Notes: generated by a model from the sequence alone, not told the origin. 19,160 bases of DNA from JALYNX01 sp040902845 (GCA_040902845.1 JBBDWM010000027.1:1-19160); one strand, 5' to 3'. Shown: positions 1 through 6,664, counted from the stretch's first letter. Program-made: numbers and translations.

Positions 1-144
1 ATGCAGCAGAGGGCAGCCGTTCTCCTCACCTACTGGGCTGATCTCCCGGTCGAAATGGTCGCAACACAGATGGGTGTCTCCACGGGTGCGGTGAAGCGTC
101 ACCTCGCTCGGGCCCGGAAGCACCTCAAGGAGTGGCTGTCATGA
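1..144 (+). CDS. ECF RNA polymerase sigma factor, C-terminal fragment (region 4)
   Basis: The open frame enters from the left edge and ends at TGA 142-144, giving 48 codons. The residues (QRAAVLLTYWADLPVEMVA, then MGVSTGAVKRHLARARKHL) form the helix-turn-helix of sigma-70 region 4, which contacts the -35 element. The ATG at position 1 is almost certainly an internal methionine, because a complete ECF sigma needs about 100 more residues of region 2 upstream. The stop overlaps the next start as ATGA (141-144), so sigma and the following membrane protein are probably translated together. That is the usual arrangement for an ECF sigma and its membrane partner. Which stress it answers cannot be read from this fragment. 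Confidence 0.88.
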   Translation: MQQRAAVLLTYWADLPVEMVATQMGVSTGAVKRHLARARKHLKEWLS

Positions 145-1238
145 GCGGAATCGACGATCAGAGAATGAAAGATCTCGCCGACCGGCTGGTGGCCATGTCC
201 CCAGAGCCACCGCCCTTCCCAGAGGAGGTCTTCGTGACCCAACCAAGTAGTTCAAAGAGAAGTCCTGTCCTGATGTTCGCCGGTGCCGCCGCGGTCGTGC
301 TGATCCTGGCCGCCATCCCGATCCTTCTCCTCAGGGGCGGCGGTGAGGTTCTGCCGGTGGGAACTACCACAACATCGACCGTGCCCTCAACAGAGGGAAC
401 CGAGCCGGTGGTGACGACCACGCAGGCGACCACCACGACGGAGCCGGAGACAACGACCACCGCCGGCGAGCCGACCGAGGTGCGAGGGGCCGTTGTATAT
501 CTGGTTGCGGCCCCAGAGAACTCGTTCACAGGCAACCCGGCGTTGGTGCCATTCCGTACGGTTGTGTCGGTCCCTGCGTCGACATCCGAGAACCTCTTGA
601 GCCTGCAATTGGTTACCGGCGATCTGGCACTTCCAACGGGCTTCACGACGATGATCCCGGCCGAGGTCGACGTGATCGGAGTCAGGGTTACGGAGCATTT
701 GATAACAGTCGACATGAACCAAGCGTTTGTCGGCGGCGCTGGCGGGCTCTTGGCCGATTTCACCATGCTCAACCAGCTGATCTACACCGCGGCACAATTC
801 GGGGAGATCGAATCCGTCCAGTTCACGGTCGGTGGGGAGCCCGTGACCGCCTTTGGCAGCGAGGGCCTCGACCTCAGCGAGCCAGTCGGCCCGGATGCCT
901 TCCTCGATCAGATGAACTCGATTCTGATCACCAACCCCGTCGAGGGGTCGGGTGACCTGCCGTTGGCGGTGTCCGGCATCGCCAACGTGTTCGAGGCGAA
1001 CGTGAGCTACGAGGTGCTGGATGCCGACGGCAACATCGTCGACGAGGGCTTCACGATGGCTGCTTGCGGCACCGGATGCTGGGGTTGGTTCTCGTTCGAG
1101 GTGCAGCACCAATTCACTGGCGAGGAGACGGTCCGGGTCTTCTGGCATTCCGCGAAAGATGGGTCACCCTCCGACGTCGTCACGATCCCCATCCTCTGGG
1201 ACGACGCCGACGGCTGGGACCTGTTAGCCGGCAGCTGA
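141..1238 (+). CDS. Single-pass membrane protein with GerMN and Gmad2 domains, sigma-linked
   Basis: This is a 365-residue protein if started at ATG 141, which overlaps the sigma stop by four bases; a GTG at 132 is possible but less natural. Residues 1-40 are a short, acidic/proline-rich cytoplasmic tail. Residues about 42-62 are a strong membrane helix. A Thr/Glu-rich low-complexity linker follows (about 75-112). Next comes a GerMN-like domain (about 120-255, with LPAG-type loops and the segment VDMNQAF). The C-terminus is a Gmad2-like immunoglobulin fold (about 256-365, beginning ILITNPVEGS). Both outer domains are known from spore-germination and lipoprotein-like surface proteins, but they occur widely in non-sporulating actinobacteria. 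Position after an ECF sigma suggests an anti-sigma or envelope-sensing role. I see no zinc-finger anti-sigma motif (HxxxCxxC) in the short tail, so that role is inferred from context only. Confidence 0.8.
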   Translation: MSGIDDQRMKDLADRLVAMSPEPPPFPEEVFVTQPSSSKRSPVLMFAGAAAVVLILAAIPILLLRGGGEVLPVGTTTTSTVPSTEGTEPVVTTTQATTTTEPETTTTAGEPTEVRGAVVYLVAAPENSFTGNPALVPFRTVVSVPASTSENLLSLQLVTGDLALPTGFTTMIPAEVDVIGVRVTEHLITVDMNQAFVGGAGGLLADFTMLNQLIYTAAQFGEIESVQFTVGGEPVTAFGSEGLDLSEPVGPDAFLDQMNSILITNPVEGSGDLPLAVSGIANVFEANVSYEVLDADGNIVDEGFTMAACGTGCWGWFSFEVQHQFTGEETVRVFWHSAKDGSPSDVVTIPILWDDADGWDLLAGS

Positions 1239-1244
1239 CCCTCC

Positions 1245-1295
1245 CCTAATTGGGACCCACAGGTGTCATATACGGACCTGTGGGTCCCAATTAGG
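1245..1295. terminator. Perfect 20-bp inverted repeat, probable terminator
   Basis: The left arm CCTAATTGGGACCCACAGGT (1245-1264) and right arm (1276-1295) are exact reverse complements, with an 11-nt loop at 1265-1275. The repeat begins six bases after the stop of the GerMN protein and lies before the likely nuoA promoter. No T-run follows either arm on its own strand, so it is not a canonical intrinsic terminator. Actinobacterial terminators often lack the U-tail. It could also protect the 3' end of the upstream mRNA. Confidence 0.6.
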
Positions 1296-1336
1296 CGACC
1301 TATTGCGCCTGACTTCGGGGTTCTAGCCGCCCTGCG

Positions 1337-1342
1337 TATACT
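1337..1342 (+). promoter_or_regulatory. Possible -10 box for the nuo operon
   Basis: TATACT lies 33 bases before the nuoA start and just after the 1245-1295 hairpin, in the only non-coding stretch ahead of the operon. No good -35 is visible at 16-18 bp: position 1314 reads TTCGGG. The call rests on the hexamer and its location alone. Confidence 0.4.
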
Positions 1343-1375
1343 CGCCGACGGTCGCAACCTCGACAGAAAAAGGGA

Positions 1376-1741
1376 ATGACTCCGTACTTCGAGAGCTATC
1401 TGACGGTCGGCGCCTTTGCCGCACTCGGGGCGATCCTGGTGATGGTGATGTTGGGCGTGGCCTCGGTCCTCCGACCCACCAACCCCACTTCTGCCAAGGA
1501 GATGACCTACGAGTGCGGGGTCGATCCGGTCGGAGTCGGGTGGAGCCAGACCTACGTTCGCTACTACGTGTACGGCCTGCTCTTCATCATCTTCGACGTC
1601 GAGGCGGTCTTCATCTTTCCCTGGGCAATCATCCTCGAAAGTCTCGGGGTCTTCGGGCTCGTCGAGATGCTGGGGTTCATCACCATCCTGGTGCTCGGGC
1701 TCGTCTACGCCGTGCGCAAGGGAGTCCTGCGGTGGGAGTAG
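1376..1741 (+). CDS. nuoA: NADH-quinone oxidoreductase subunit A (complex I, membrane)
   Basis: 121 residues, the normal size for NuoA. It is a three-helix membrane subunit that helps form the junction between the hydrophilic arm and NuoH/J/K. Family landmarks are visible: helix 1 near residues 8-30, the conserved loop MTYECGVDPVG (about residues 43-53) that carries the quinone-site-adjacent cysteine, and helix 2 with the acidic pattern FIIFDVEAVFIFPWA. Helix 3 runs to about residue 113. The start ATG is preceded by AAAAAGGGA with little spacing. The gene heads the operon. Its last ten bases overlap nuoB. Recognition of the family is firm. Confidence 0.95.
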   Translation: MTPYFESYLTVGAFAALGAILVMVMLGVASVLRPTNPTSAKEMTYECGVDPVGVGWSQTYVRYYVYGLLFIIFDVEAVFIFPWAIILESLGVFGLVEMLGFITILVLGLVYAVRKGVLRWE

Positions 1742-2229
1742 CCCAGAAATTCGGCATGCCGAAGCCGGTGACCTGGCTGCTGAACTGGTCGAGGAAATAC
1801 TCCCTCTGGATGTTCCAGTTCGGGCTGGCCTGTTGTGCGATCGAGCTGATGGCGGCGTCAGGGCCGCGCTACGACTTCATGCGGTTCGGCATCATCCCCT
1901 TGCCCGCCTCCCCGAGGCAGGCGGACTTGATGGTGGTTGCCGGCACCGTGACCGACAAGATGGCGCCTTCGGTGCGTCGTCTCTATGACCAGATGCCAGA
2001 GCCCAAGTACGTGATCTCGATGGGTTCGTGCGCCAACTGTGGCGGTCCGTATTGGGACTCCTATTCGGTCACCAAGGGTGTGGATCAGGTGATTCCCGTG
2101 GATGTCTACGTCCCCGGCTGCCCGCCCCGACCCGAGGCACTCATGGACGGGATCGTCCTCCTCCAGAAGAAGATTCAGGGCGAGAACATCAAAGAGAAGT
2201 GGAACCAGCGTGACCTCGAGCCCGTCTGA
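1732..2229 (+). CDS. nuoB: NADH-quinone oxidoreductase subunit B (N2 iron-sulfur cluster)
   Basis: 165 residues from GTG 1732, chosen because GGAG at 1721-1724 sits seven bases upstream; the frame is open further upstream inside nuoA, but that part is not NuoB-like. NuoB holds the terminal 4Fe-4S cluster N2, which hands electrons to quinone. The four ligands are present: the tandem pair C34-C35 (FGLACCAIEL), C100 in GSCANCGG, and C130 in PGCPPRPEAL. Start overlaps the nuoA stop by ten bases, and nuoC begins inside its 3' end, so A-B-C look translationally coupled. Nothing is missing compared with the family. Confidence 0.95.
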   Translation: MGVAQKFGMPKPVTWLLNWSRKYSLWMFQFGLACCAIELMAASGPRYDFMRFGIIPLPASPRQADLMVVAGTVTDKMAPSVRRLYDQMPEPKYVISMGSCANCGGPYWDSYSVTKGVDQVIPVDVYVPGCPPRPEALMDGIVLLQKKIQGENIKEKWNQRDLEPV

Positions 2230-2815
2230 GACCGAGACCACGGTTCATCCCCTTCGGGAGTTCGCCGATCGGGTGGCGGAGACGGTGCGTGGCGTTGGGG
2301 AGATCACCTATGACACCGTGAAGGTGAAGGTTCCAGCTGACCGGTGGGTGGAGATCCATCGCCAGGCCCGGGACGATCTCGGGCTTGTTTTCTTCTCCTG
2401 GCTCTCCGCGGTCGACTGGACGGTCGATGTTGCGGTGGGGGATCCGCCCAGCGGTGAGGTAGTCGACCGATTCGAGTTGTTGACCACGGTGGCCGACATC
2501 AGCGAGGGAAGGCGGGTGACCTTCACGACAGATCTCTCCAAGGACGATCCAGTGGTCGCCAGCCTGGTCGAGGTCTATTCCGGCGCGAACTGGCATGAGC
2601 GCGAGGCCGCCGAGATGTTCGGGATCCGATTCGAGGGTCATCCGGATCTCACCCATCTCTATCTGGTCGATTCCTTTATCGGCAACCCGCTGCGCAAGAG
2701 CTACCCGCTGCTCAGTCGTGAGGTGAAGCCGTGGCCGGGGATGGTGGACGTGGAGGGGATGCCTGGTTCCGCCTCCGAGCCCACCGAGCCATCCGAAGAG
2801 AACCCGGAGGCCTGA
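2210..2815 (+). CDS. nuoC: NADH-quinone oxidoreductase subunit C (30-kDa type)
   Basis: 201 residues from GTG 2210, which overlaps the end of nuoB by 20 bases; GAAGTGG lies 7-13 bases upstream as a modest ribosome site. The 30-kDa signature is clear: NWHEREAAEMFGIRFEGHP begins at about residue 128, followed by LTHLYL and GNPLRKSYPL. NuoC packs against NuoD and NuoB in the connecting arm and binds no cofactor. The tail after about residue 180 is Pro/Glu-rich and looks disordered. NuoC and NuoD are separate genes here, as in most actinobacteria. The exact start is less certain than the identity. Confidence 0.92.
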   Translation: MTSSPSETETTVHPLREFADRVAETVRGVGEITYDTVKVKVPADRWVEIHRQARDDLGLVFFSWLSAVDWTVDVAVGDPPSGEVVDRFELLTTVADISEGRRVTFTTDLSKDDPVVASLVEVYSGANWHEREAAEMFGIRFEGHPDLTHLYLVDSFIGNPLRKSYPLLSREVKPWPGMVDVEGMPGSASEPTEPSEENPEA

Positions 2816-2816
2816 C

Positions 2817-4007
2817 GTGGTCGCCGATCAGGATCTGGTTCGTCACCTCTCGGAGACCTCGGTTTCGGTGTCGCTGGAGACCTCGGACATGACGCTCAAC
2901 ATTGGGCCCCAACACCCCTCCACGCACGGCGTTCTCCGTCTGGTGGCGAGAGTCGACGGTGAGCGCGCCTTTGACGTGCACCCGGTGATCGGATACATGC
3001 ATCGCGGCTACGAGAAGCTGTCCGAGGTCCGGACCTATCCCCAGATCACGACCCTGGTCAACCGCATCGACTGGGTATCGGGCTACGCCAACGAGGTGCC
3101 GTTCATCGTGGCCGCCGAGAAGCTGATGCAGGTCGAGGTTCCCGAACGCGCCCAATACATCCGGTTGATCCTCACCGAGATGGCCCGAATCTCCTCACAT
3201 CTGGTGTTCATGGCGTCTTACCCGCTGGAGCTGGGGGCCGCAACACCGCTCTTCTTCGCATTGAGAGAACGGGAGCGGATGCTCGACCTCCTGGAAAGTG
3301 TCACCGGTGGCCGCTTTCATCCGAACTTCAATCGGATCGGCGGGGTGAAACCCGCTTACGGCTCCGGCTCCCAGACCCGCAAGATGGTCCAGGACCTTCC
3401 CGCTGGGTTCTTCGCCGAGACCCGGGACGCGGTGGGCCACGTGCTTGGCGTTGCCGATGAGATCGAATCATTGGTCGCCGGCAACGAGATCATCCTCGCT
3501 CGAACCAAGGGAATCGGCATCCTCCCGGTCGATGTCGCCGCCTCATACGGGGTCTCGGGGCCCAACCTCCGGGCATCCGGGGTGGCTTTCGACCTCCGGA
3601 AGGTGGAGAGCTATCTCCCCTACGACCGCTTCGACTTCGAGATCCCGACTGGCGAAACCGGTGACTGCTGGGACCGGTGGTGGGTGCGTCTCGCCGAGAT
3701 ACGTCAGTCGGCCCGAATCATCCAACAGGCCATCGACGGGATCCCCTCCGGCCCGTTGCAGGCAAAGGTCCCCAAGGTGATCAAGGTTCCCAAGGGCGAG
3801 ACCTATGTGCGGGCCGAGAACCCCAAGGGGGAGATGGGCTACTACCTCGTCTCGGAGGGAGGCCAGGGCCCCTACCGGTTGAAGATCCGCTCCGCGAGTT
3901 TCTCCAACATTTCGATCCTCCCCTGGATCCTCGAAGGCGTCCTGGTGCCGGACATAATTGCGATCATGGGAAGTCTCGACTTCGTACTAGGAGATGTCGA
4001 CAGATGA
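2817..4007 (+). CDS. nuoD: NADH-quinone oxidoreductase subunit D (49-kDa, quinone site)
   Basis: 396 residues from GTG 2817, one base after the nuoC stop, with GGAGG at 2806-2810. NuoD with NuoB forms the quinone pocket. Family blocks are visible: NIGPQHPSTHGVLRL (residues 28-42, with H33 and H37), the RGYEKL segment, GGRFHPNFNRIGGV near residue 165, and the C-terminal MGSLDFVLGDVDR. At the position where well-studied complex I enzymes have the quinone-binding tyrosine (consensus DRxDYxS), this protein reads NRIDWVSGYANE, with W86. This replacement is described under findings. The gene is followed not by nuoE but by a 118-base repeat spacer and nuoH. Confidence 0.95.
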   Translation: MVADQDLVRHLSETSVSVSLETSDMTLNIGPQHPSTHGVLRLVARVDGERAFDVHPVIGYMHRGYEKLSEVRTYPQITTLVNRIDWVSGYANEVPFIVAAEKLMQVEVPERAQYIRLILTEMARISSHLVFMASYPLELGAATPLFFALRERERMLDLLESVTGGRFHPNFNRIGGVKPAYGSGSQTRKMVQDLPAGFFAETRDAVGHVLGVADEIESLVAGNEIILARTKGIGILPVDVAASYGVSGPNLRASGVAFDLRKVESYLPYDRFDFEIPTGETGDCWDRWWVRLAEIRQSARIIQQAIDGIPSGPLQAKVPKVIKVPKGETYVRAENPKGEMGYYLVSEGGQGPYRLKIRSASFSNISILPWILEGVLVPDIIAIMGSLDFVLGDVDR

Positions 4008-4110
4008 CAGCTCGCTTTGCTCGTCATCCATTCACCGTTCACTGTTCACCGTTCAGAGCTCGCTGCGCTCGCCGTTCTACGTTTTGCGTATTGCGTATTG
4101 CGTATTGCGG
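4008..4110. repeat. nuoD-nuoH spacer: double header plus 7-nt tandem repeats
   Basis: Non-coding spacer. A header-like AGCTCGCTTTGCTCG (4009-4023) follows the nuoD stop. Three and a half 7-nt units come next: TTCACCG, TTCACTG, TTCACCG, TTCAGAG (4031-4058). A second header, GAGCTCGCTGCGCTCGCCG, occupies 4056-4074. Then come five 7-nt units: TTCTACG, TTTTGCG and three TATTGCG (4075-4109). The 7-nt period rules out coding. The array runs directly into the nuoH start hairpin. This is the only spacer with two headers and two arrays. Confidence 0.85.
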
Positions 4111-4137
4111 AAATGAGGTCATGGAATGACCTCATTT
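4111..4137 (+). promoter_or_regulatory. Start-codon hairpin of nuoH
   Basis: Perfect 11-bp inverted repeat, arms 4111-4121 (AAATGAGGTCA) and 4127-4137 (TGACCTCATTT), with a 5-nt loop TGGAA. The A of the nuoH ATG (4126) is the last loop base and the rest of the start codon is paired. The GAGG ribosome-binding core (4115-4118) is paired with codons 2-3 of the gene. Folding would hide the ribosome site. Confidence 0.8.
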
Positions 4138-5133
4138 CTCAGCGATCTCTTCTCCAACTTCTTTGTTTCCTTGGCCGGGAAACTGATGCTGGTCGCTCTG
4201 ATGATTCCTTTGATCGGGATGGTCATCGGCTTCGCAGAGATGAAGCTCTCCGCCAAGATGCAGTCGAGGGTCGGTCCCTATTTCGCTGGTGGCCGTTGGG
4301 GTTGGGCCCAGCTCATCGCCGATGGCGTCAAGTTCTTCCAGAAGGAGGATCTGATCCCCGAAGCAGCCGATCGACCGGTGTTCAAGATCGCGCCGGTGTT
4401 GGTTCTGGTGGGGACGGTGTCTCTGTTCGTAGTGGTCCCTTTCGGCCCGGGGCTCATCTTCAGGGACCTCTCCGTCGGGATCTTCTTCGCCCTCGCCATC
4501 TCTTCTCTGACCACCATCGGCGTTCTCATGGCAGGCTGGTCCTCGGCGAACAAGTACTCGCTGATGGGTGGGATTCGGGCTGCCGGCCAGCTCATCGCCT
4601 ACGAGCTGCCGCTGATCCTGGCCGTGGTCGGGTCGGTCATCCTGGCCGGGACGATGAGCATGGAAGGGATCGTCCAGGCGCAGATCGAGGCCGGGTACCC
4701 GTTCGTCATCTTCCAGTTCGTCGGTTTCATCATCTTCATGATCGCCGCCCTCGCCGAGTTGAGCCGCATCCCGTTCGACATGCCCATTGCTGAGTCCGAA
4801 CTGGTCATGGGCTACCTGACCGAATACTCGGGGTATCGCTTTCTGTTCTTCTTCCTGGCCGAGTTCGCCAGCATGTTCACGATGTCCGCCATCGCCGTCA
4901 CCCTCTTCCTGGGCGGCTACTGGCTCCCCGGGGTTCCCGAGTCGGCGCTCGAGTTCGCCGGGCCCGTGATCCTGATGGTCAAGGTCTTCCTGCTCGTATT
5001 CACAATGATCTGGTTCCGCTGGACGTTCCCTCGCTTCCGTGAGGACCAGCTGCAGAGTCTCGCCTGGAAATGGCTTATTCCGTTGGCCCTGGTGAACATC
5101 GCAGTCACGGCTGGGTTCAAGGTGCTTCTCTGA
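4126..5133 (+). CDS. nuoH: NADH-quinone oxidoreductase subunit H (ND1)
   Basis: 335 residues with about eight membrane helices. NuoH forms the membrane side of the quinone chamber. Landmarks include MQSRVGP (about residues 45-51), the amphipathic loop ADGVKFFQKED, the conserved block SANKYSLMGGIRAAGQLIAYE, and AELSRIPFDMPIAESELV followed by TEYSGYRF, whose acidic residues couple quinone chemistry to proton channels. ATG 4126 follows GAGG by seven bases and lies in a hairpin. The stop TGA shares one base with the nuoI start (TGATG), so H and I are a coupled pair. Length and motifs are normal. Confidence 0.95.
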   Translation: MTSFLSDLFSNFFVSLAGKLMLVALMIPLIGMVIGFAEMKLSAKMQSRVGPYFAGGRWGWAQLIADGVKFFQKEDLIPEAADRPVFKIAPVLVLVGTVSLFVVVPFGPGLIFRDLSVGIFFALAISSLTTIGVLMAGWSSANKYSLMGGIRAAGQLIAYELPLILAVVGSVILAGTMSMEGIVQAQIEAGYPFVIFQFVGFIIFMIAALAELSRIPFDMPIAESELVMGYLTEYSGYRFLFFFLAEFASMFTMSAIAVTLFLGGYWLPGVPESALEFAGPVILMVKVFLLVFTMIWFRWTFPRFREDQLQSLAWKWLIPLALVNIAVTAGFKVLL

Positions 5134-5633
5134 TGACCGAGACAGCCACAGCTCGGAAGTTGCCAGGGGGCGGCATGGTCAAAGGGCTATGGGTGACCCT
5201 GTCCACCATGTTCAAGACGATCTTCTTGCCCAAGGCCAATCTGGCGACGGTCAACTACCCCAAGGTCAAAGAGACGCCGGTCCCGAGAGCGCGCGGTGTG
5301 ATCGCACTCGACCAGGACGCCTGCACCGTCTGCATGCTTTGTGCTCGCTCATGTCCCGACTGGTGTATCTACATCGAAGGCCACAAGGAAGAGCAGCCAC
5401 CGTCGACACCGGGTGGACGGATCAAGGTCCGTGCCACTCTCGACCGGTTCGACATCGACTACGCCCTCTGCATGTACTGCGGGATCTGTGTGGAGGTGTG
5501 CCCGTTCGACGCCCTGTTCTGGTCACCCGAGTACGAGTACTCCGAGACCCGCATGGGCGAGATGATGCACGACATGGACCGTCTTCAGGATTGGATGACG
5601 ACAGTTCCAGAAACCCCCGGATTGGAAAAGTGA
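5133..5633 (+). CDS. nuoI: NADH-quinone oxidoreductase subunit I (2x 4Fe-4S)
   Basis: 166 residues from ATG 5133, one base overlapping the nuoH stop. NuoI carries clusters N6a and N6b, which pass electrons toward NuoB. Both ligand sets are complete: C64, C67, C70, C74 (CTVCMLCARSCP) and C113, C116, C119, C123 (CMYCGICVEVCP). The N-terminal stretch about residues 15-45 is the amphipathic anchor that packs on NuoH. With nuoE, F and G not nearby, this would be the most upstream iron-sulfur subunit encoded here, as in ferredoxin-type complexes. Identity is firm. Confidence 0.95.
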   Translation: MTETATARKLPGGGMVKGLWVTLSTMFKTIFLPKANLATVNYPKVKETPVPRARGVIALDQDACTVCMLCARSCPDWCIYIEGHKEEQPPSTPGGRIKVRATLDRFDIDYALCMYCGICVEVCPFDALFWSPEYEYSETRMGEMMHDMDRLQDWMTTVPETPGLEK

Positions 5634-5714
5634 GCTCGCTTCGCTCGCTCGTTTTCCGTTTTCCGTTTTCCGTTTTCCGTACGGATTACGAACTACGGAC
5701 TACGGATAACGGCC
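5632..5714. repeat. nuoI-nuoJ spacer: header plus facing 7-nt repeat arms
   Basis: The header GAGCTCGCTTCGCTCGCTCG (5632-5651) starts inside the nuoI stop. Four exact TTTTCCG units follow (5652-5679), then TACGGAT, TACGAAC, TACGGAC, TACGGAT and AACGGCC (5680-5714). TCCGT in the left units is complementary to ACGGA in the right units. The two blocks can therefore fold into one long imperfect hairpin, with 5-bp helices separated by small internal loops. Confidence 0.85.
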
Positions 5715-5718
5715 GGGA

Positions 5719-5739
5719 GGTCAGGCGATGAGCCTGACC
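5719..5739 (+). promoter_or_regulatory. Start-codon hairpin of nuoJ
   Basis: Perfect 8-bp inverted repeat GGTCAGGC (5719-5726) and GCCTGACC (5732-5739), with loop GATGA that contains the whole nuoJ ATG (5728-5730). The ribosome-binding GGGAGG (5715-5720) is partly in the left arm. Its sequence differs from the nuoH, nuoL and nuoN hairpins but the loop length of five is the same. Confidence 0.75.
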
Positions 5740-6279
5740 GAGTGGCTGTCCGAGCCCGTGAACTGGGTGTTCGCCGTGGTGGCCCTGGCCGTGCTGGCTT
5801 CTGCGTTCCGCGTGGTGACCGCCAAGAACGTGGTTCATGCCGCCCTCTTTCTGGTGGCGACCCTGGCCGGGACCGCGGCGCTCTTCCTGATCCTGTCCGC
5901 CGAGTTCGTGGCCTGGGTCCTGGTGCTGGTCTACATCGGCGCGGTGATCGTGCTCTTCCTGTTCGGAATCATGATCACCCGCGCGCCCACCGGATACGAC
6001 GAGAGTCTGGACGGCGATCGAAAGCTGTGGCCAGCAGTGCTCTCGCTGACCACCTTCGCCCTCATGACGTGGGCCTCACTCCAGGCGTTCGGCACCACGC
6101 CTGTTAGCAACCCCGGCGAGGGGACGGACACCGCAGTGCTCGGCACTGCCCTCATGGGCCGATTTGTGGTGCCTTTCGAAGTCGTCTCCTTCGTGTTGCT
6201 CGCCGCCTTGATCGGCGGCATCACCATCGCCCGTCGTGACCTGACCCCCGTCGAAGAAGAGGAAAGGTCTTTGGTATGA
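5728..6279 (+). CDS. nuoJ: NADH-quinone oxidoreductase subunit J (ND6)
   Basis: 183 residues with five predicted membrane helices. The pattern AKNVVHAALFLVATLAGTAALFLILSAEFVA is split across helices 2-3, and the glycine-rich LVYIGAVIVLFLFGIMI of helix 3 (about residues 70-87) carries the pi-bulge region typical of ND6. NuoJ links the quinone cavity to the antiporter-like subunits. It stands as a single-gene block between two repeat spacers. ATG 5728 follows GGGAGG by seven bases. The family is recognised confidently by helix 3 and by position between nuoI and nuoK. Confidence 0.93.
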   Translation: MSLTEWLSEPVNWVFAVVALAVLASAFRVVTAKNVVHAALFLVATLAGTAALFLILSAEFVAWVLVLVYIGAVIVLFLFGIMITRAPTGYDESLDGDRKLWPAVLSLTTFALMTWASLQAFGTTPVSNPGEGTDTAVLGTALMGRFVVPFEVVSFVLLAALIGGITIARRDLTPVEEEERSLV

Positions 6280-6345
6280 GGGCTCGGCCTCGCCTCGCGG
6301 TTCTCCGTTTTCCGTTTTCCGTACGGATTACGGATTACGGAGCAC
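6280..6345. repeat. nuoJ-nuoK spacer: degenerate header plus 3+3 facing 7-nt repeats
   Basis: The header is degenerate (GGGCTCGGCCTCGCCTCGCGG, 6280-6300, written here as one short motif family: GGCTCGGCCTCGCC). Left units are TTCTCCG, TTTTCCG, TTTTCCG (6301-6321) and right units are TACGGAT, TACGGAT, TACGGAG (6322-6342). Unit numbers match in the two arms, three against three, as four against four does in the nuoM-nuoN spacer. Confidence 0.85.
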
Positions 6346-6365
6346 GGGAGGAACGACCGTGCTCC
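6339..6365 (+). promoter_or_regulatory. Start-codon hairpin of nuoK
   Basis: Perfect 9-bp inverted repeat GGAGCACGG (6339-6347) and CCGTGCTCC (6357-6365). The 9-nt loop (6348-6356) displays the ribosome-binding GAGGAA, while the GTG start (6359-6361) is inside the right arm. The left arm uses the last repeat unit of the spacer. Confidence 0.75.
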
Positions 6366-6664
6366 TGAATCAATTCTTGATCCTGGCGGCTGCTCTCTTC
6401 GCGCTTGGGATCTACGGTCTCTTGGTGCGGCGCAACCTGGTGTTGATCCTGCTCTCCGTGGAGTTGATGCTGAACGCGGTCAACATCAACCTGATCGCCT
6501 TCGAGTCGGTGTTGCGCTCCGAGTTGGCCGTCGGCCAGATCTTCTCGATCTTTGTCATAACCGTGGCGGCCGCCGAAGTTGGAATCGGGCTTGCCATCGT
6601 CATCATGATCTTCCGTAACCGCCGCTCGGCGAATGTCGACGATCTGAGCCTGATGAGATGGTGA
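6359..6664 (+). CDS. nuoK: NADH-quinone oxidoreductase subunit K (ND4L)
   Basis: 101 residues, exactly the usual NuoK size, with three membrane helices. The two membrane-buried glutamates of the family are present: E35 in LLSVELMLNAVNINLIAF and E73 in AAAEVGIGLAIVIMIFR (corresponding to the pair near 36 and 72 in E. coli). They sit on the central proton axis next to NuoJ. The start is GTG 6359, preceded by GGGAGGAA. Flanked on both sides by repeat spacers. Confidence 0.95.
   Translation: MLLNQFLILAAALFALGIYGLLVRRNLVLILLSVELMLNAVNINLIAFESVLRSELAVGQIFSIFVITVAAAEVGIGLAIVIMIFRNRRSANVDDLSLMRW

Noticed and set aside
1..3. ATG at position 1 as the true sigma start
   Set aside because: It would leave a 47-residue protein holding only region 4; ECF sigma factors need region 2, so the gene is cut by the window edge.
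4121..4129. Mini open frame ATG-GAA-TGA overlapping the nuoH start
   Set aside because: Its GAGG spacing is only two bases, too short to initiate well, and the other four start hairpins have no such frame.
4017..4793. 258-codon plus-strand frame starting in the repeat spacer and running into nuoH
   Set aside because: It is an Arg-rich out-of-frame reading of nuoH and of the 7-nt repeats.
5652..5714. CRISPR array
   Set aside because: The repeat units are 7 nt and contiguous, with no spacers of 25-40 nt and no cas genes.
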